Source: Rhodamnia argentea (taxonomy: Eukaryota; Streptophyta; Magnoliopsida; Myrtales; Myrtaceae). Taken from it: a DNA stretch of 64,000 bases. Under the pieces are notes generated by a model. That model was given only the letters and a program-made list of their open reading frames with translations, had not been told where the DNA came from and searched no databases. The DNA lies in the NCBI RefSeq assembly GCF_020921035.1, contig NC_063151.1, positions 25,550,934 to 25,614,933 of the forward strand. Direction: 5' to 3'. A program made the translations under genes and the position numbers. This document shows, piece by piece, positions 26,459-38,301 of this stretch (position 1 is the stretch's first letter; each line of letters begins with the position of its first letter).

Positions 26459-26895
26459 TAGGGATGAGAGTCCAAAAATTCCTAAACCTATTGTACGACG
26501 ACCAATTCGATCGTAAGCATTTCAATTGCGCCGATATAGCCCTAAAATTTTTTACGATTTGCTAATTCGGTCTTAAACTTTTCAATTATGCCGACTTAGT
26601 CATAAATCTTTTGACGATTTGTTGATTTAGTCATAAGCTTTTTGATAATTTATCTATGCAGTCCTTTACGCCAATAAAAGTTTAGGATTGAATTGGTAAA
26701 ACTTCAAAATGTATAGAACTAAATCAACAAGCCGTCGAAATGTTTAGGACTAAATGGATATAGTCGAAAGGTTTAGAACTGAATCGACAAATTGTCAAAA
26801 AAGATTGAGGGCTACATCGGCACAATTGAAATGCTTACGATTAAATTTGCCGCCGTACAATAGTTTTAGGACTTTTTGGATAATTTTCCCTTTAA
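26459..26895. mobile_element. Palindromic short TIR element (copy B, most complete)
   Basis: Left end about 'gggatgagagtccaaaaatt' and right end 'ggactttttggataattttc' are imperfect inverted copies. The left arm runs 'cctaaacctattgtacgacg' with repeated 'aattcggtcttaaacttttc'. The right arm carries the reverse forms, such as 'aaaggtttagaactgaatcg' and 'gccgccgtacaatagtttta'. Both arms are themselves tandem-like repeats of a 40-50 base phrase, so the whole could fold into a long hairpin. No coding capacity. Confidence 0.7.
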
Positions 26896-28569
26896 GTAAA
26901 AAAAATGGTAAGTAATTTTAATTACTATGGGGACAAGTTTATTCTCGCTTATGTTTTTCCTTCTTCTTTCGTTTATCTCAATGACATTTTGTCGGGCGAT
27001 TATAAACTTCCTTCAAGTCAAGGGAGGTAATAACAGAGCAGTAGACGAGGACAAAATCACAAGGGAAACTATGCCGACAGTGCGGACATTCCTAGGAGAT
27101 CAACAACACGAATTTGAGACGGATGTCGTTGTTGGTAACTAAGTATTATCGATTTACTTAAACATAGTTTACTATAATCTAAAACTAACGGCAACGTAAC
27201 TCTTTCGAGAGGGTAATCACTAAATAATGAAAAAAAAAGCAAGGAAAAATTAAATGCTACAATGTGATAATCACGGGGTATGAAAATAGAATCACTTCAA
27301 GAGATTATAAAGTTGTTAAAAAGAAGAAATGAATTTCCAAAATTGAGAATAACACTAGAACCATTGGCTTCTATACTAATGAAGATCGCATTTACGTGGC
27401 TTCTCTCCGTGTGCTTGGTTAAGTTGGTTTCAAAGGGGTTTTTGATACTTTGGATTTTTGAGACTCGGCTAGAGAATTTTCACCATTTTTGGGCTATCGA
27501 ATTGACTTTTTTTTTGTGTGTGTCAAAAGTAGCATTTCATTTCGTTCATCTCCTCGGGATACAAGAGAGAAATATTGCAGTTCAACCGCAAACCAAAATA
27601 CTTCCCGGACAACTTTAAAACAAAACAAGTTTTAGATAACAAGAGAAATCATCATAACAAGGTTATGGGTTACATGCTCAAAATGAACATCTACTACTTT
27701 TTCATATTATAATTGATGCCCGATTACCAAATCTTTATTTAATAATGATTACACATCGAGAATTTCATCTGTTGCTATGCCTTTGTCTTTCGGTGGTGTG
27801 CGTCTAGATTTGGCGTCCCTAACACCATCACCAAGCATAGTAAAAAAGTTAAACGAGCATAGATTTGACACGAGCGAAATATTAACGAAACTCCTCGATC
27901 TCCTTCGAAACCTGGACTTATTCACCAACGAAACCCGAGAAGAGCGATACCCGAAAACACATACGCAGAAAACCCCAAATCCAAACTAAATCGGGATAGA
28001 AATCTCTCAAAAATGAGAGAGACAAGCTTCCAAATCTAGGTTAAATCGGAAGAGAAAAGCTCCCAAATGAGAGGAAAGCAAGAACAAGGAAAAAGAAGTG
28101 CAAAACGACTTAAGAAAAGGGCGTGGATGAGGGAGATCCCTCAAGAATTGTTAGTGGCGGCTAGGGTTTGGGGAAGGTGGAGGGGCCAAAAGGGTTCAAC
28201 CAAGTAAGTTCGCATCGAATTGGCTTAACTGACCTTTTTTGTTCTTACTTCTTTGATGAATGCGATAAAAAAACTGCGCCCGACCTTTTCCTTCTCTACT
28301 TGTCCTTTTCTAATATTTTGAAAAAACACTCTAATCCAAAATCTATTTAATGATTGGGACATCATCTTTTGTTTTTTCTCCTTTCATTCCCATGAACGGG
28401 CCATAGGAACATGATGCCCAAAGGCTAATTGAATGAGCAATTCATTTTTTTTGGGGGAAAAGTACCAACAAAGTTATAAAACTATTGCATTGATATCCAT
28501 CTAGTTCTAAACTTTTCAATTGGATCAATTTAGTTCTAAATATTTTTGCATTGGTACTATTGAACTTTT

Positions 28570-28667
28570 TGTCCCACATCGCTTGATAATGGGTCATATA
28601 TACTTTTTATATTTATAGGGTTTCTCTCCACCTATTAGCTTAAGTTTTTTTATTGGACTTTCTAACA
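28570..28667. mobile_element. Solo-LTR-like fragment
   Basis: Begins TGTCCCACATCGCTTGATAA, contains a TATA-like 'tatatactttttatatttat' region, and ends 'ttggactttctaaca'. The TG...CA ends and the TCCCACATCG opening are common in small plant LTR elements. No matching target duplication was found, so the borders are uncertain. Confidence 0.5.
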
Positions 28668-28839
28668 TAGCATAGGAGCCAATGTTGTTCCACTTGCGAA
28701 TGTGCTTGGGTTTGACTTTCTAATAGGTACCAATTCGGTCTATCCAACTAATTCGGGTCGGAAATCGTTGACGGTCATGTTGACCGTCCCACGGGGCACT
28801 ATCGATGCCGGCATTTATTTTTTTCACATATTATTAAAT

Positions 28840-28873
28840 TATTTATTATTATTATTATTATTAATTTTTTTTT
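28840..28873. repeat. ATT repeat and poly-T
   Basis: Six to seven ATT units followed by a T run, internal to the truncated element copy C. Confidence 0.8.
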
Positions 28874-30365
28874 TTCACCTTACTTTTTTTTCTTCCCCTT
28901 GTTTGTGGCTGGCTGGCGAGGGCTGGCCTCTAGGAACGGAACATGCATGAGTACCATCGACTTTGTTGCATGCAATAACAAAGATGAAGACAGTGGACCA
29001 AGATATAATGACTCGCAGCCACAACAACACATGATGTAACACAAAGCTTAACTCGAAAAGAAGACAGGAATCTTTCTTTTAACGGCTTCTCCATGGGAGT
29101 CTCTCTGGCCTTAAAAGAGAACCCTTTTCTTTTGTTTTATCTAGCGAGAGCCTTAAAGACGCCACTTTCTGTATTCATGGTGCCATTTAACTAAGCACAA
29201 CCATTCACAAAGTCTAAAGAAAAAAGACAATTTGGTCAATGAAGAGAATCCTATGCAGATGCCCCTCCGACATATGCTTCCCTTTTCACTTTCTTTGACT
29301 TGCGGTACGTATAAGGTGCAATTAACTTATCTTTGTTTTTTGGGTGTGAAAATGGTCCACTGCTGATGTAAAACATGTTTTTTTTTCCTACGCTGATTTA
29401 ATTCCTCCGGTAAAATCATGCTGATATGAACTTATGTCGATTTGATTTGCATTTTCTGACCTGTTGATGGTCTTTGTGTGATGAGGAAGAATTACATGAC
29501 TGTAGTGCATGTACTAAATCGAATCTGAAGCATTGAAAATGACGGGTCTCATGTCGATGTCATTTAACTGTCCAGTTTCATTTTAGTATATGTACTATGT
29601 CCGCCGAATAATGATTTCTCTCCGTGATTCACTGTCTTTCCATCTCTAGTCTCTAAAGCGTCGAGTATCGCACGAGGGGGACGGGTGTAACGCAAGTTTG
29701 GATATAAGATATCACTCTAGTTTGAATTTCCCATAGAGGTAAACACATGAAAGAGGGAGAGTTGAAGATTTGTTACTAACAAATCTCCACTCAGGGGAAC
29801 AAACCCAACATAACAATACGATTCTATAGGGGAATACTACAAGAAAAGAGAAGAAAAGCACCAAAAAGCACGTGAAGTGCTCTTTTTCTCCTCTAGCTCG
29901 AGAACTAATAAGTAGATTTGCTAGCACTCACACACCCAAATAATAAATGGAAACGACAATTAGCCTTATGATAAGAAGACCTAAACAAATGTTTCTTAAG
30001 AGACAGATTATAGGGAGGACATGCTTCTCTGCCCAAAGAGATTTCGCAGCCAATTAGAGAAACATCCCAAAAGCAAAAGTTGAAGCTCCTGTCCCCGGTC
30101 TCTCTTGGTGGCCGCAATGCCTGCGAGCAATAATAAAGTTGCACCTTTAGAATAACCTTTAAATAACCTACGATTCGAGTAATACTCAGGATACAACTTA
30201 TTCCTCATAAATGCGCATGCAAATTGACTATGTTGCATCGCAATATGGAGCGAAGCGACGGTTGATCGCGTGAATTTTTGTATGGTATGGATAGCTTCAG
30301 TCGCGACTAAATTAGCATCAAAGTGTTAGCTTCATACCCAAAATTGAAAAGCACTTTGCATAGAC

Positions 30366-31035
30366 CTAGTAAGATCGGTTGCTAGAGTAGTCCCGAGGGG
30401 CATTGCACCGGAAACATTCCATTCTGCTGGCGAAGTTATGTTCATTGCATCCAGACCTGGTGAAAGGGGAAAAAAAAAGTTGAAATACCAATGTAAATTT
30501 GATTAAAAGTGATCTCTACTGAAACCGCTACTTTAGTCTTTCACTCTTTTAGCGGGATATTTTCGTAGGAATCAAAATCCGAAGAGCTTATAGAATTTTA
30601 GTGCCCGGTTCCTTTCTTTAACTTTAAAATGTGCCTGTCGATCTAATAGATATTTCGTCGGAATTTGGTTTACCTATTGCAGATCCAATCACCCGATTTC
30701 CATCCGGATCGGCTGGCACTGCCGTTGCTGCCTAGACCTCTAGAGCGCGGCACGTCGAAATCATAGCTGCTGGCCAAGTCTTCCTTGAACGCACCGCACT
30801 TGAAGCAGGTTGAGCGGCTAGCAAAGTTATGCGTCCCGCAGTTCCCGACGGTGCAGTACCAATCTCCAGGACGGACATCGGAGCCGGTGAACCCGACCGA
30901 GGATCCGCTCCTTCCGCCGAAGCTCACAAAGTCCCCGCTGCCACACCTCGTGTCCCCGCAGCGCTGGCACGAGTCGCGCCTCTGGAAGTTGAGGTGCTGG
31001 CAGGACTTGCAGTTCCAATCTCCGGGCCTACTCAT
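30366..31035 (-). CDS. RanBP2-type zinc-finger protein (three fingers)
   Basis: Two exons, 30674-31035 and 30366-30456; 453 nt, 150 residues. Three RanBP2/NZF-type fingers with CX2-4CX10CX2C spacing: C9/C12/C23/C26, C61/C66/C77/C80 and C119/C124/C135/C138. Each opens with a G-D-W motif (RPGDWNC, RPGDWYC, KSGDWIC) and contains the NF pair typical of this class. Linkers are Gly/Ser rich. Relatives in Arabidopsis (At3g15680, At5g25490) have the same three-finger design; animal homologues (ZRANB2-like) bind single-stranded RNA. The third finger is split by the intron between its first two cysteines. The likely role is RNA binding, inferred from the fold. Start codon ATG at 31035 begins MSRPGDW, as in the family. 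Confidence 0.92.
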
Positions 31036-32465
31036 CGTTACTGCTCACAATGAACTGAAAACGACCACCAAAAGATCGAACCGATGAGAAAAGACTGGAT
31101 AGACCTACTTTACAGTTCAGTTCTTTCTTGCTAGCTTCCATCAAAGACATAATGGCTAGGGTTTCAAGAAGTGAATGAAACTAACCTTAACAAGACACAG
31201 CGTGTGGCTCCGAAATATAACAAAGAGAGGAGAGATTGCTGCTGCTGCTGCTGAAACAATCTGCACGACGAGGGTGTCCTTATATACAAGCACGGGCCAC
31301 TGATAAAAGGGAACAAATGGAAGGCCGTGAACTTTCTTTTTCGCTCTTCGTGTTGGTTCAACCTAGCCCACCTTGAGAAGTGGAATTTAAAAGAGAAAAG
31401 AAAAAAAATTGGAATCGAAAAAGAGAAAAACAAAAGAGGTTCTTGGAATCTACAAAATCTAAAGGAAGATAAAGCGATAAAGCAAAAACGAAATTCCGAC
31501 GTACAATTCCAAAGACAGCAAGTTTTTGAGATTCGGTTGATGCCCTTCCCCAACCATTCTTTTTGGATTTTAGGGCCATATCGATGACCGGATGGGATTT
31601 TGCTTCGTTCTTAAGCCTACACAATCTGGTTGGTTAACTTGCAAAGTTGTAGCCTTTAGTTGCATGTTTCCAGCCGCATCTGCAGAATTTCCAAGCATTC
31701 TCTTCACACTCCTTCAATGGGATGAAGCCTGTAGCCTGTAGCCTGTATGTTCAGATAAAATCTCGAGTTTGAACTCATTGGAATGACCTCAAAGCGAAAC
31801 GATATATGGTACTGTCAGGTGCTGCTCTGCAATTAGCGTTTGTAATATTGGGCACGACTAATTTATTTGATAAGAGCAAGGGGAATTCAGAGTATTTGAC
31901 GCGAGATGATATGCTTTACCACAGACACATATGTCCACACACGAAGTTTTCATCATGGGCCAATTATTTGTCCAAAATGCAGGTGATGATGTTTTAATAC
32001 TAACGTCAATGGCACAAATCACAAACACCGTGATGACAAAACACGAATTGCCAGCCCTGTCAACAACATGTGATCAGGTGCTTCGGTGATGCGAACAGCT
32101 TGATTTGTATTTAAGGCGGACGCCTAGCCAAATCTAGCTAGGTAGGCTCCTCTTTGAATAGTGTGTCATTAGAGGAAAAAAAAATCACGAGGGCTAAATC
32201 CTGTAATGGATGTAATGAGGGACTATGTAACACTTGCCAGGCTTTTTTTTTTGGTCAGAACACTTGCTAGACTTGAGTGAGCTAACACTTGACAGACAAT
32301 GATTGAACCATTCTTGCATCGCTATCAATAGTGAAATGTTTTTGTTACTCTCCCTATAGCTGTAGATTAGATTGACCGAACCACATAAATTCTACTTGTG
32401 ATATGTTTCTTGGCCTCCGCTTCTCATGGTTTGATCTGCATAATTCCTAACAGGTTGCTATAGAA

Positions 32466-33121
32466 GGGAAAATTGTCAAAAAAGTCTTAAATCTATTACA
32501 TTTGTGCAAATTTAGTCATAAACTTTTTAATTTTATCAATTTAATCCTAAACCTTTTGCATTTGTGCCAAACATAAACTTTTTGCACTTGTGCAAATTCA
32601 GGCCAACTTTGGCCGGCCAACGCTAACGTAAATAATTTTTAATAATAGTTTAATATTTTTTTAAATTATTTTTTGCTCTTCTTTTCTTCCCTTTTTCTTT
32701 TCCTTTCTTCTTCCTCCAGCCAATCACCGCTAGGGTCGGCAAGGTTGACCTAATCGGCCTCGGGTGAAGCTCGCCCCCGCCGGTGGCTGCGGGGGGCAAG
32801 CCTCGCCGTCGCTAGGTGAGGTTGACCTCGCCGGCCCTAGACTTTGGTCAGTTTTTGGAGGAAGAAAAAAATAAAAATAAAAAATAAAAAAGAAAAAAGA
32901 ACGAGAAAGAAAAGATAAAAATAACTTGAAGTAATGTTAAAATATTATTATAAATTGTCCATGTCGGTGCCGATGTCCACATTAGCGATGGTCGACATCC
33001 AAGTTAACTCCCGCCCGCCAAAGTTGGCCGGATGGATTGAATTGATACAAAATACAAAAGGTTTAGGACTGAATTGGCAAAAGTACAATATATTTATGAT
33101 TTTTTTTTTGACAATTTTCCC
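32466..33121. mobile_element. Palindromic TIR element (copy D) with GC-rich core
   Basis: The left end 'agggaaaattgtcaaaaaag' and right end 'tttgacaattttccct' are inverted copies. The arms contain 'tttagtcataaactttttaa' on the left and 'aaaggtttaggactgaattg' on the right. The core at about 32,700-32,850 switches sharply to GC-rich sequence with repeated 'ctcgccg' and 'gaggttgacc' motifs between pyrimidine- and purine-rich flanks. Confidence 0.7.
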
Positions 33122-33390
33122 TCGTATAAAGCTTATGTTTGATTGGATGGGTCTGCAATATGTGTTTTTAGATACCTCCAAGGAGAATGAATGTCACGGG
33201 TCATTATGGTTGCCTGCATGAGGATCGCCATCTCAAGTTCGGTCAAGCAAAAAAACCAAAAATGAAGGTAGGTTAACTAGAATCAGATCCGGTTTGAGTG
33301 AAAAATATGTCGATGCACAAGGATGCTTGAACGTGAGACAACTAAAGAATTCCGCACTTGGGGACATGGGGCTTTGAGCCTGTGTTTTAT

Positions 33391-33760
33391 GCCTAATCGA
33401 CACATGTACGTCCATTCATTCACTATTGAGCAAGCCCGTCGTGTTGAATTTTGTTTTGCGAAGAGAAATTGGCAAAACCAAAGTAACTATAAAAAATATA
33501 GAAAGTACTGATCCATCTCATATATGTAGTAGAGAAACATCTACCGTATCTAGTCTAACGCGTGTTGTGCGTCTAATCGACATTGAGAGTCTAATGATAC
33601 ATGTATGTCCATTCTTTAAATTTTAAACAAGCCTGTCGGATTTTTCAATGGAAATTACGAAAACTAACGTACTTGTAAATCAAAATGTGTTGATCCATCT
33701 CATATCTGGACCAGAGAAATCTCTTCCTAAGAGCATTGTATTTGGTCGTTGCGACGTGCT
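33391..33760. repeat. Diverged tandem duplication (about 180 bp)
   Basis: The two halves share ordered phrases: 'ctaatcgaca', 'catgta(c/t)gtccatt', 'caagcc(c/t)gtcg', 'gatccatctcatat' and 'agagaaa'. The break is near 33570. It is non-coding and quite diverged, so old. Confidence 0.6.
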
Positions 33761-34872
33761 TATCCATCTTTGCGGGATTACCTACCAAAAGCATGACTGG
33801 TAATCTGAAAAGACTGGATGGTTTATTAGAAGCTGTTCTCGATTCATAAAAAATGGGGAAATCTGGTCAATGCAGTTATAGCCCACACAAGAAGCAGAAT
33901 CTCACAAACAGGATATGCTGTAACCTCCCAGCACAACACACTTATTCCAAACCCCTGTTCAAGCAAACTGTGCATCTTAGAAAGGCCATTTTGACCGAGC
34001 CTTACTCGGGTCCCTCCCACCCACTGATGTCCCACCACAGGGACAAGTGACTCGGGCCTTCTGAATTGTGCATTTTAATGATTGCACAGTGCACAACAAA
34101 AGCTCGGATGAGCCATATGAGCACATTTTGTTTACCGTCTCCATGATGAATATTCCCAGCACAAAATCCCAAGCACGGGCCCATACGAGTGTGTGGACAC
34201 ATCAACTGTGGCCACGGGGAGGCCGTCTCTTTCGAATTTCCGGCTTTGGAATATCGAATTATCGCCTCTTGAGCATTTTTTGTGATATCTTGTCATTTTA
34301 TGCATGTATATATACATGAGAAAAGCGATTACTTTAATGTCGTTTAATCAGTAGATTGAGACTGACTTAGTTCCGTTTAACATAATGTGGTATGATACAT
34401 GCTTTCTCGTTTCATTCTTTTCTTTGACAGTATGAAGACGCGCCACTTCCAACTTTATCTAAACCCCCAACCTAGGACAATAAACGAAGTAGAAAATGCC
34501 CAGTCATTGGACACGGGCAAGACCCAAGTACAGAAAATGATGTATCCAACGAAAAAGAATGGTTTACGTTTTTCTATGGCAAATACACGGAGGCGAAACC
34601 AATGATACATGCACGACTAACAAAGAGATGAGCACAGACAAAGAATGAGCGGAAACCAACGTTTTCGCAAGGATTAATGAAGTGAAAGGAAAACTCCATT
34701 GATGAAAAAGAGAAAAAGCAAAGAAAAGAAAAATAGGGAGTTTCAATAAAGAAAGCACGAAGCTGATGATGAAATAACAAGTCTTGGAGGTAGGGTTTTT
34801 GACCGCCTTTTGCTTTTTGCTCCCCCCCTCTCTCTTTCTTCTTCATTCGCTGCTGCGGCTGAACAATCCCAA

Positions 34873-34874
<2 letters not shown>

Positions 34875-34911
<37 letters not shown>

Positions 34912-34972
34912 TCGCTTTAGTTTTTCTTTCTTTATTTCTCTTTTGTTTTCTGAGCCTGAGTACACAAAGAAC

Positions 34973-35032
<60 letters not shown>
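34875..35032. repeat. Opposed CT and GA microsatellites
   Basis: A (TC) tract of about 17 units at 34875-34909 and a (GA) tract of about 29 units at 34975-35032, separated by 65 bases. They are reverse complements, so a transcript could fold into a near-perfect stem. No microRNA I know was recognised in the neighbourhood. Confidence 0.9.
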
Positions 35033-35036
<4 letters not shown>

Positions 35037-36225
35037 GCGTCCATTCTCTTGGGGAAGGGTAAAGAAGGAGGAGACGAACTGTAAAGAAAGAAGAGATGGA
35101 GAGAGAAGTTGGGCTGATTCGATTCTTTTGCTTTGGGAATCGCTTCCATGCATGGCGACCACGACCAACTTCCCACTCTCCCTTTTCTTTTCTCGCTCCA
35201 TGCTCGGTTACGTGTGTGATTGATGATTCATCCCCCTTCCTCCCCCTTTTCCCCTTCTTTCCCTTGTTTTCACGTTTGGGAATTTTCTTTTCTGATACCA
35301 CAAGACTGAATCAAAAGCTTAATATTCTTTTAAAACAAAAAAAATCTTGACATCGCGCAACCCTTGTAGAGGCACAACAGGGTCATGCCCGGCCCTCGCC
35401 GTGGCTAAACGAGGAACGGACAGGTCTAGCTTGTTTGGATTTCATTCGTACGAAGGACTATAATCATGAGGATGTATTATTTTATGGCAAGTGTAAAGTA
35501 CATCACTAGTTTAAAGACATTGCACAAACAGCTTTTAATCGCTTTCCTAGTAACCATTAAATCGAAATGCCAAAAAAAAAAAAAGGCGCTCATAAAAGAT
35601 CCCATTTACACCGGCGGTATGTATTACAATTGCCCTCATTTTAAGACGCTGTCTTTGGAAATACATGGAATCGAGTTAGAGGAGCAAAGATTGCTCGCCT
35701 AATTAAAATCCCCTCGACGCGAGTCGAATCCAAGCAAACTAGCAGGATGCGTGCGTGGTGCCTATCATTTGCCATTTAGCTTTTAAGTTTATCGATGCGG
35801 AGTGATGGGATGTTCTTCCAACTTAGCAATTCGGTTGAATCATCGTATTGGTACTTCAATCAAGAGGAGGCAAGCGCAGGCACTTACTTAGATAGGCTGG
35901 CCCAACAAGGCTCGAAATACAAAATTCAATACCATTTGGATAGACACCACAGAGAATTTGGCCCATTAAGCCTTTATCATGTAATAAATGATGTCTGCTT
36001 TGGACAAATTGATCTAGAGGCCTCGGCCGACCACTGAGCCAGCACAATGAAACAAACAAGAAACTACAATTTCCCAAGAAATTGTCCCAGGACCCGCAAT
36101 TTGACACGTGAAAAAACGTTACAAGAAATACACCAGACGATTCATAATAAGATCCCCTATCGAGACCCATAGAAAATGAGGAATATATCAATAGTATGGC
36201 TCAGGAGAGAGAGAAAGAGAGAAGT

Positions 36226-36975
36226 TCAAACTCTAGAGGCGGGATTGTTGGCAGGGTAGCTGGGATTGTTCGGAGGGTTGACGGTGGTGGCGGCATTGCC
36301 GGCATCAGCGTTATTATTCATTCCCAAAGTGCTCTTCACTGCTTCAGCTGCTCCTTGTGCCATGTTCTTCACTTGCTCTCCAGTCTGCAATTCAATACCA
36401 CCTTTTATTCTTAATTCAAGCACCCGATCACCAACTAATACCAAACTAATATTACGCCGTGCGAATGATCTAATACATGCAAATGCGATCCTCATCAAGT
36501 CGTGTCGTGAAACCGGAAGCCCCAGCTAACATGGAAACACTAACGACAGCGCATGATTCCGTCGTAGGACCGAGATTTGAGCCAGGTGAGACCCTCGGTT
36601 TTTTTTTTTTTTTCCCTTTCAAATTCAGGAGGCAAAAACGAAGCTTCTAAACGGCGAGAACTAGCCTGGTGAAGGAAATTGCTGGCCTGGCCTTTGATGT
36701 CATAGCCAGAGTTTGGAGTGGTGCCAGAGAGCCTGTCCATGGCTGCCTGGTACTGGTTAGACGCCTGGTCCACGCACTCCTCTTTCTTCATCTGCTTAAA
36801 AACAAGCCCAAAAAAAACTTACATAAGCTGATAAAGTTCGCGATATTGAAGCGCCCGCTCCTGCATTGGCGATGATAAATATGTATGGACAAGGGAAAAA
36901 GGAACAGTAACAGACCTGAGCTTGACCTATCATGTCGCCTGCCTTGTATCCGATGTCCTGACCTTGGTTCGCCAT
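36226..36975 (-). CDS. Small LEA-like hydrophilic protein
   Basis: Three exons: 36916-36975, 36666-36791, 36226-36384; 345 nt, 114 residues. The product starts MANQGQDIGYKAGDMIGQAQ and includes ASNFLHQTGEQVKNMAQGAA followed by EAVKSTLGM, then a low-complexity Asn/Pro tail ending NPASRV. The composition (Gln, Ala, Gly, Lys; no hydrophobic core) and the repeated K-A-G / G-A-A-E-A-V-K pattern match small plant late-embryogenesis-abundant or stress-induced (KIN-like) proteins that protect cells during drying. Assignment to a precise LEA group is not possible from here. The second intron would begin GC (CAG|GCTAGT) and end AG, a rare but accepted class; the joined HQ|TGEQ is in phase. Function is inferred from composition. 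Confidence 0.75.
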
Positions 36976-38301
36976 CTTCTTCTTTAATTATGAGTTGTGG
37001 TTAGAGTTGGAGATTTGAGTTTTGTACCGAGGATCAATCACAGGAGGTTATTGCTTCCATGGCGTTGTGAAATTTATAGCTTGCCCGGGCGCACCATCTT
37101 CGGCCCCATTTTCTGTCCAATACGTACGGATGTTTGGACACGATGTTAAAGCTCCATTTGACCTGGGCTTCGAGTTTGAAACTTTCAAACTCGCTCGGAG
37201 TTCAGGAGACAACGACAGCATGAAACTATAAATCCAAAATAAATAACTGAAGGTGTTTTGAGAAAGAAGACCGATTCAAATCCCAACGTTGGTTAGTCCA
37301 GATTTGAGTTCAGGTTTGTCCTATTTGATATTTGGCAATGTCTACCAAACCGGATATTGCCGGATATATCCGAATAAAATGTTGGACAAGAAATCCGGGG
37401 ATAGGGGTGGGATAAATTTGAATTAAAAGAAAAAACAGTTAAATAATAACTTAACAAAACCCCGTCCAACAATATTCGAAAGATTTCTAATCTCACATTT
37501 TCGTATTCCAATTCAAATCGAGATGACCAAACAGAGCCTAAAAGTACGAGACCCATTTCTTGTTTGTGTTACTCTACATCTAATAATGGATTTGGAGATC
37601 CGTCGAAACTTAAAGTGCAAATAGGCTGTCATAGTCTTGAGCCCAACAAGCTCGGCCCACCTAGGCCCGATTCAATAGTTCATCTAATTTTATTGAACTT
37701 TAATAAATGAGTTGATAATGGATTTGAGCTATGCCTAATTATAAGTGGGTAATGTCACAACCCATTTAGCTTATAAATGTTATTAGTTGAGTCAACCTAT
37801 TTATGAGATGTCATCCTCTTGAACAGTATTTATAAATTTTATTATTTTAATTTTCTCTTGTTAATAATTTTTTGCTTAATTTAATTTAATTTAATTTAAT
37901 TTTTTCTTTCTTTTTTTTACCTTCTATTTTTTTTTCCCTGCGAAGTCCTATTGCCGCCCAAAAGGCGAGGGCTCTGAAGCCCTCGCCGGCAGTGGGCGAG
38001 GGTCGCAATCCTCGCCTAGACAGCCACCGGGTGGGGGCCGCAACCCGGACAGCCACTTGTAACATGTTCGAGTCCAAAGTTTGCGAGAGTGTATTGAGTT
38101 CGTAGTGTAATTATCATGTGTATAATGATAAATTACCTCATAGACAACATCTACCGACCTACGGGGTCGATAATCTCAGAAACAAATATCTGTACTATCT
38201 ATTAAAAGATCACACAATGTTGATTGTTCATGAAATACTATAACTAATAAAGATCGAATCCTATTTATCAGCAGTGCTGTTTGCTCGTCTGCTGGTGAAG
38301 A
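36976..38301. other. Intergenic region with simple repeats
   Basis: The start is the promoter side of the LEA-like gene. At 37878-37901 there is a short AATTT pentanucleotide repeat. At about 37935-38055 an abrupt GC-rich block with repeated 'ggcgagggct' and 'cctcgcc' motifs resembles the core of element copy D. No gene recognised. Confidence 0.5.

Larger units (their letters stand above)
28455..28930. mobile_element. Truncated palindromic element (copy C) with insertion
   Basis: The left arm 'gggaaaagtaccaacaaagt' with 'tagttctaaacttttcaatt' phrases is followed, after the insertion at about 28570-28667, by the internal part also seen in copy D: a 'cggaaatcgttgacggtcat' segment, an ATT repeat, poly-T and a 'ggctggcgagggctggcc' GC-rich end. 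The right arm is missing. Confidence 0.5.
25398..30365. other. Repeat-rich gene desert
   Basis: About 25.4-25.8 kb is the probable leader and promoter of BADC. Beyond it I find only element remnants (26459-26895, 28455-28930), simple repeats and AT-rich sequence. Frames such as 26927-27142 and 27280-27618 (+) or 29712-30238 (-) are not recognisable as genes. Confidence 0.5.
31036..36225. other. Gene-poor region with elements and GA/CT repeats
   Basis: 31.0-31.3 kb is the likely leader and promoter of the zinc-finger gene. The region then holds a palindromic element (32466-33121), a diverged tandem duplication (33391-33760) and a CT/GA repeat pair (34875-35032). Long minus frames at 34574-35301 arise from the dinucleotide repeats. 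The frames around 33844-34205 (-) and 35795-36037 (+) are unrecognised. Confidence 0.5.

Noticed and set aside
29712-30238. Minus-strand frames that might be retrotransposon remnants
   Set aside because: No gag, protease, integrase or reverse-transcriptase motif was visible.
34574-35301. Long minus-strand frames of 150-200 codons
   Set aside because: They consist of Ser-Leu and Arg-Glu runs created by the CT/GA microsatellites; no domain or splice evidence.
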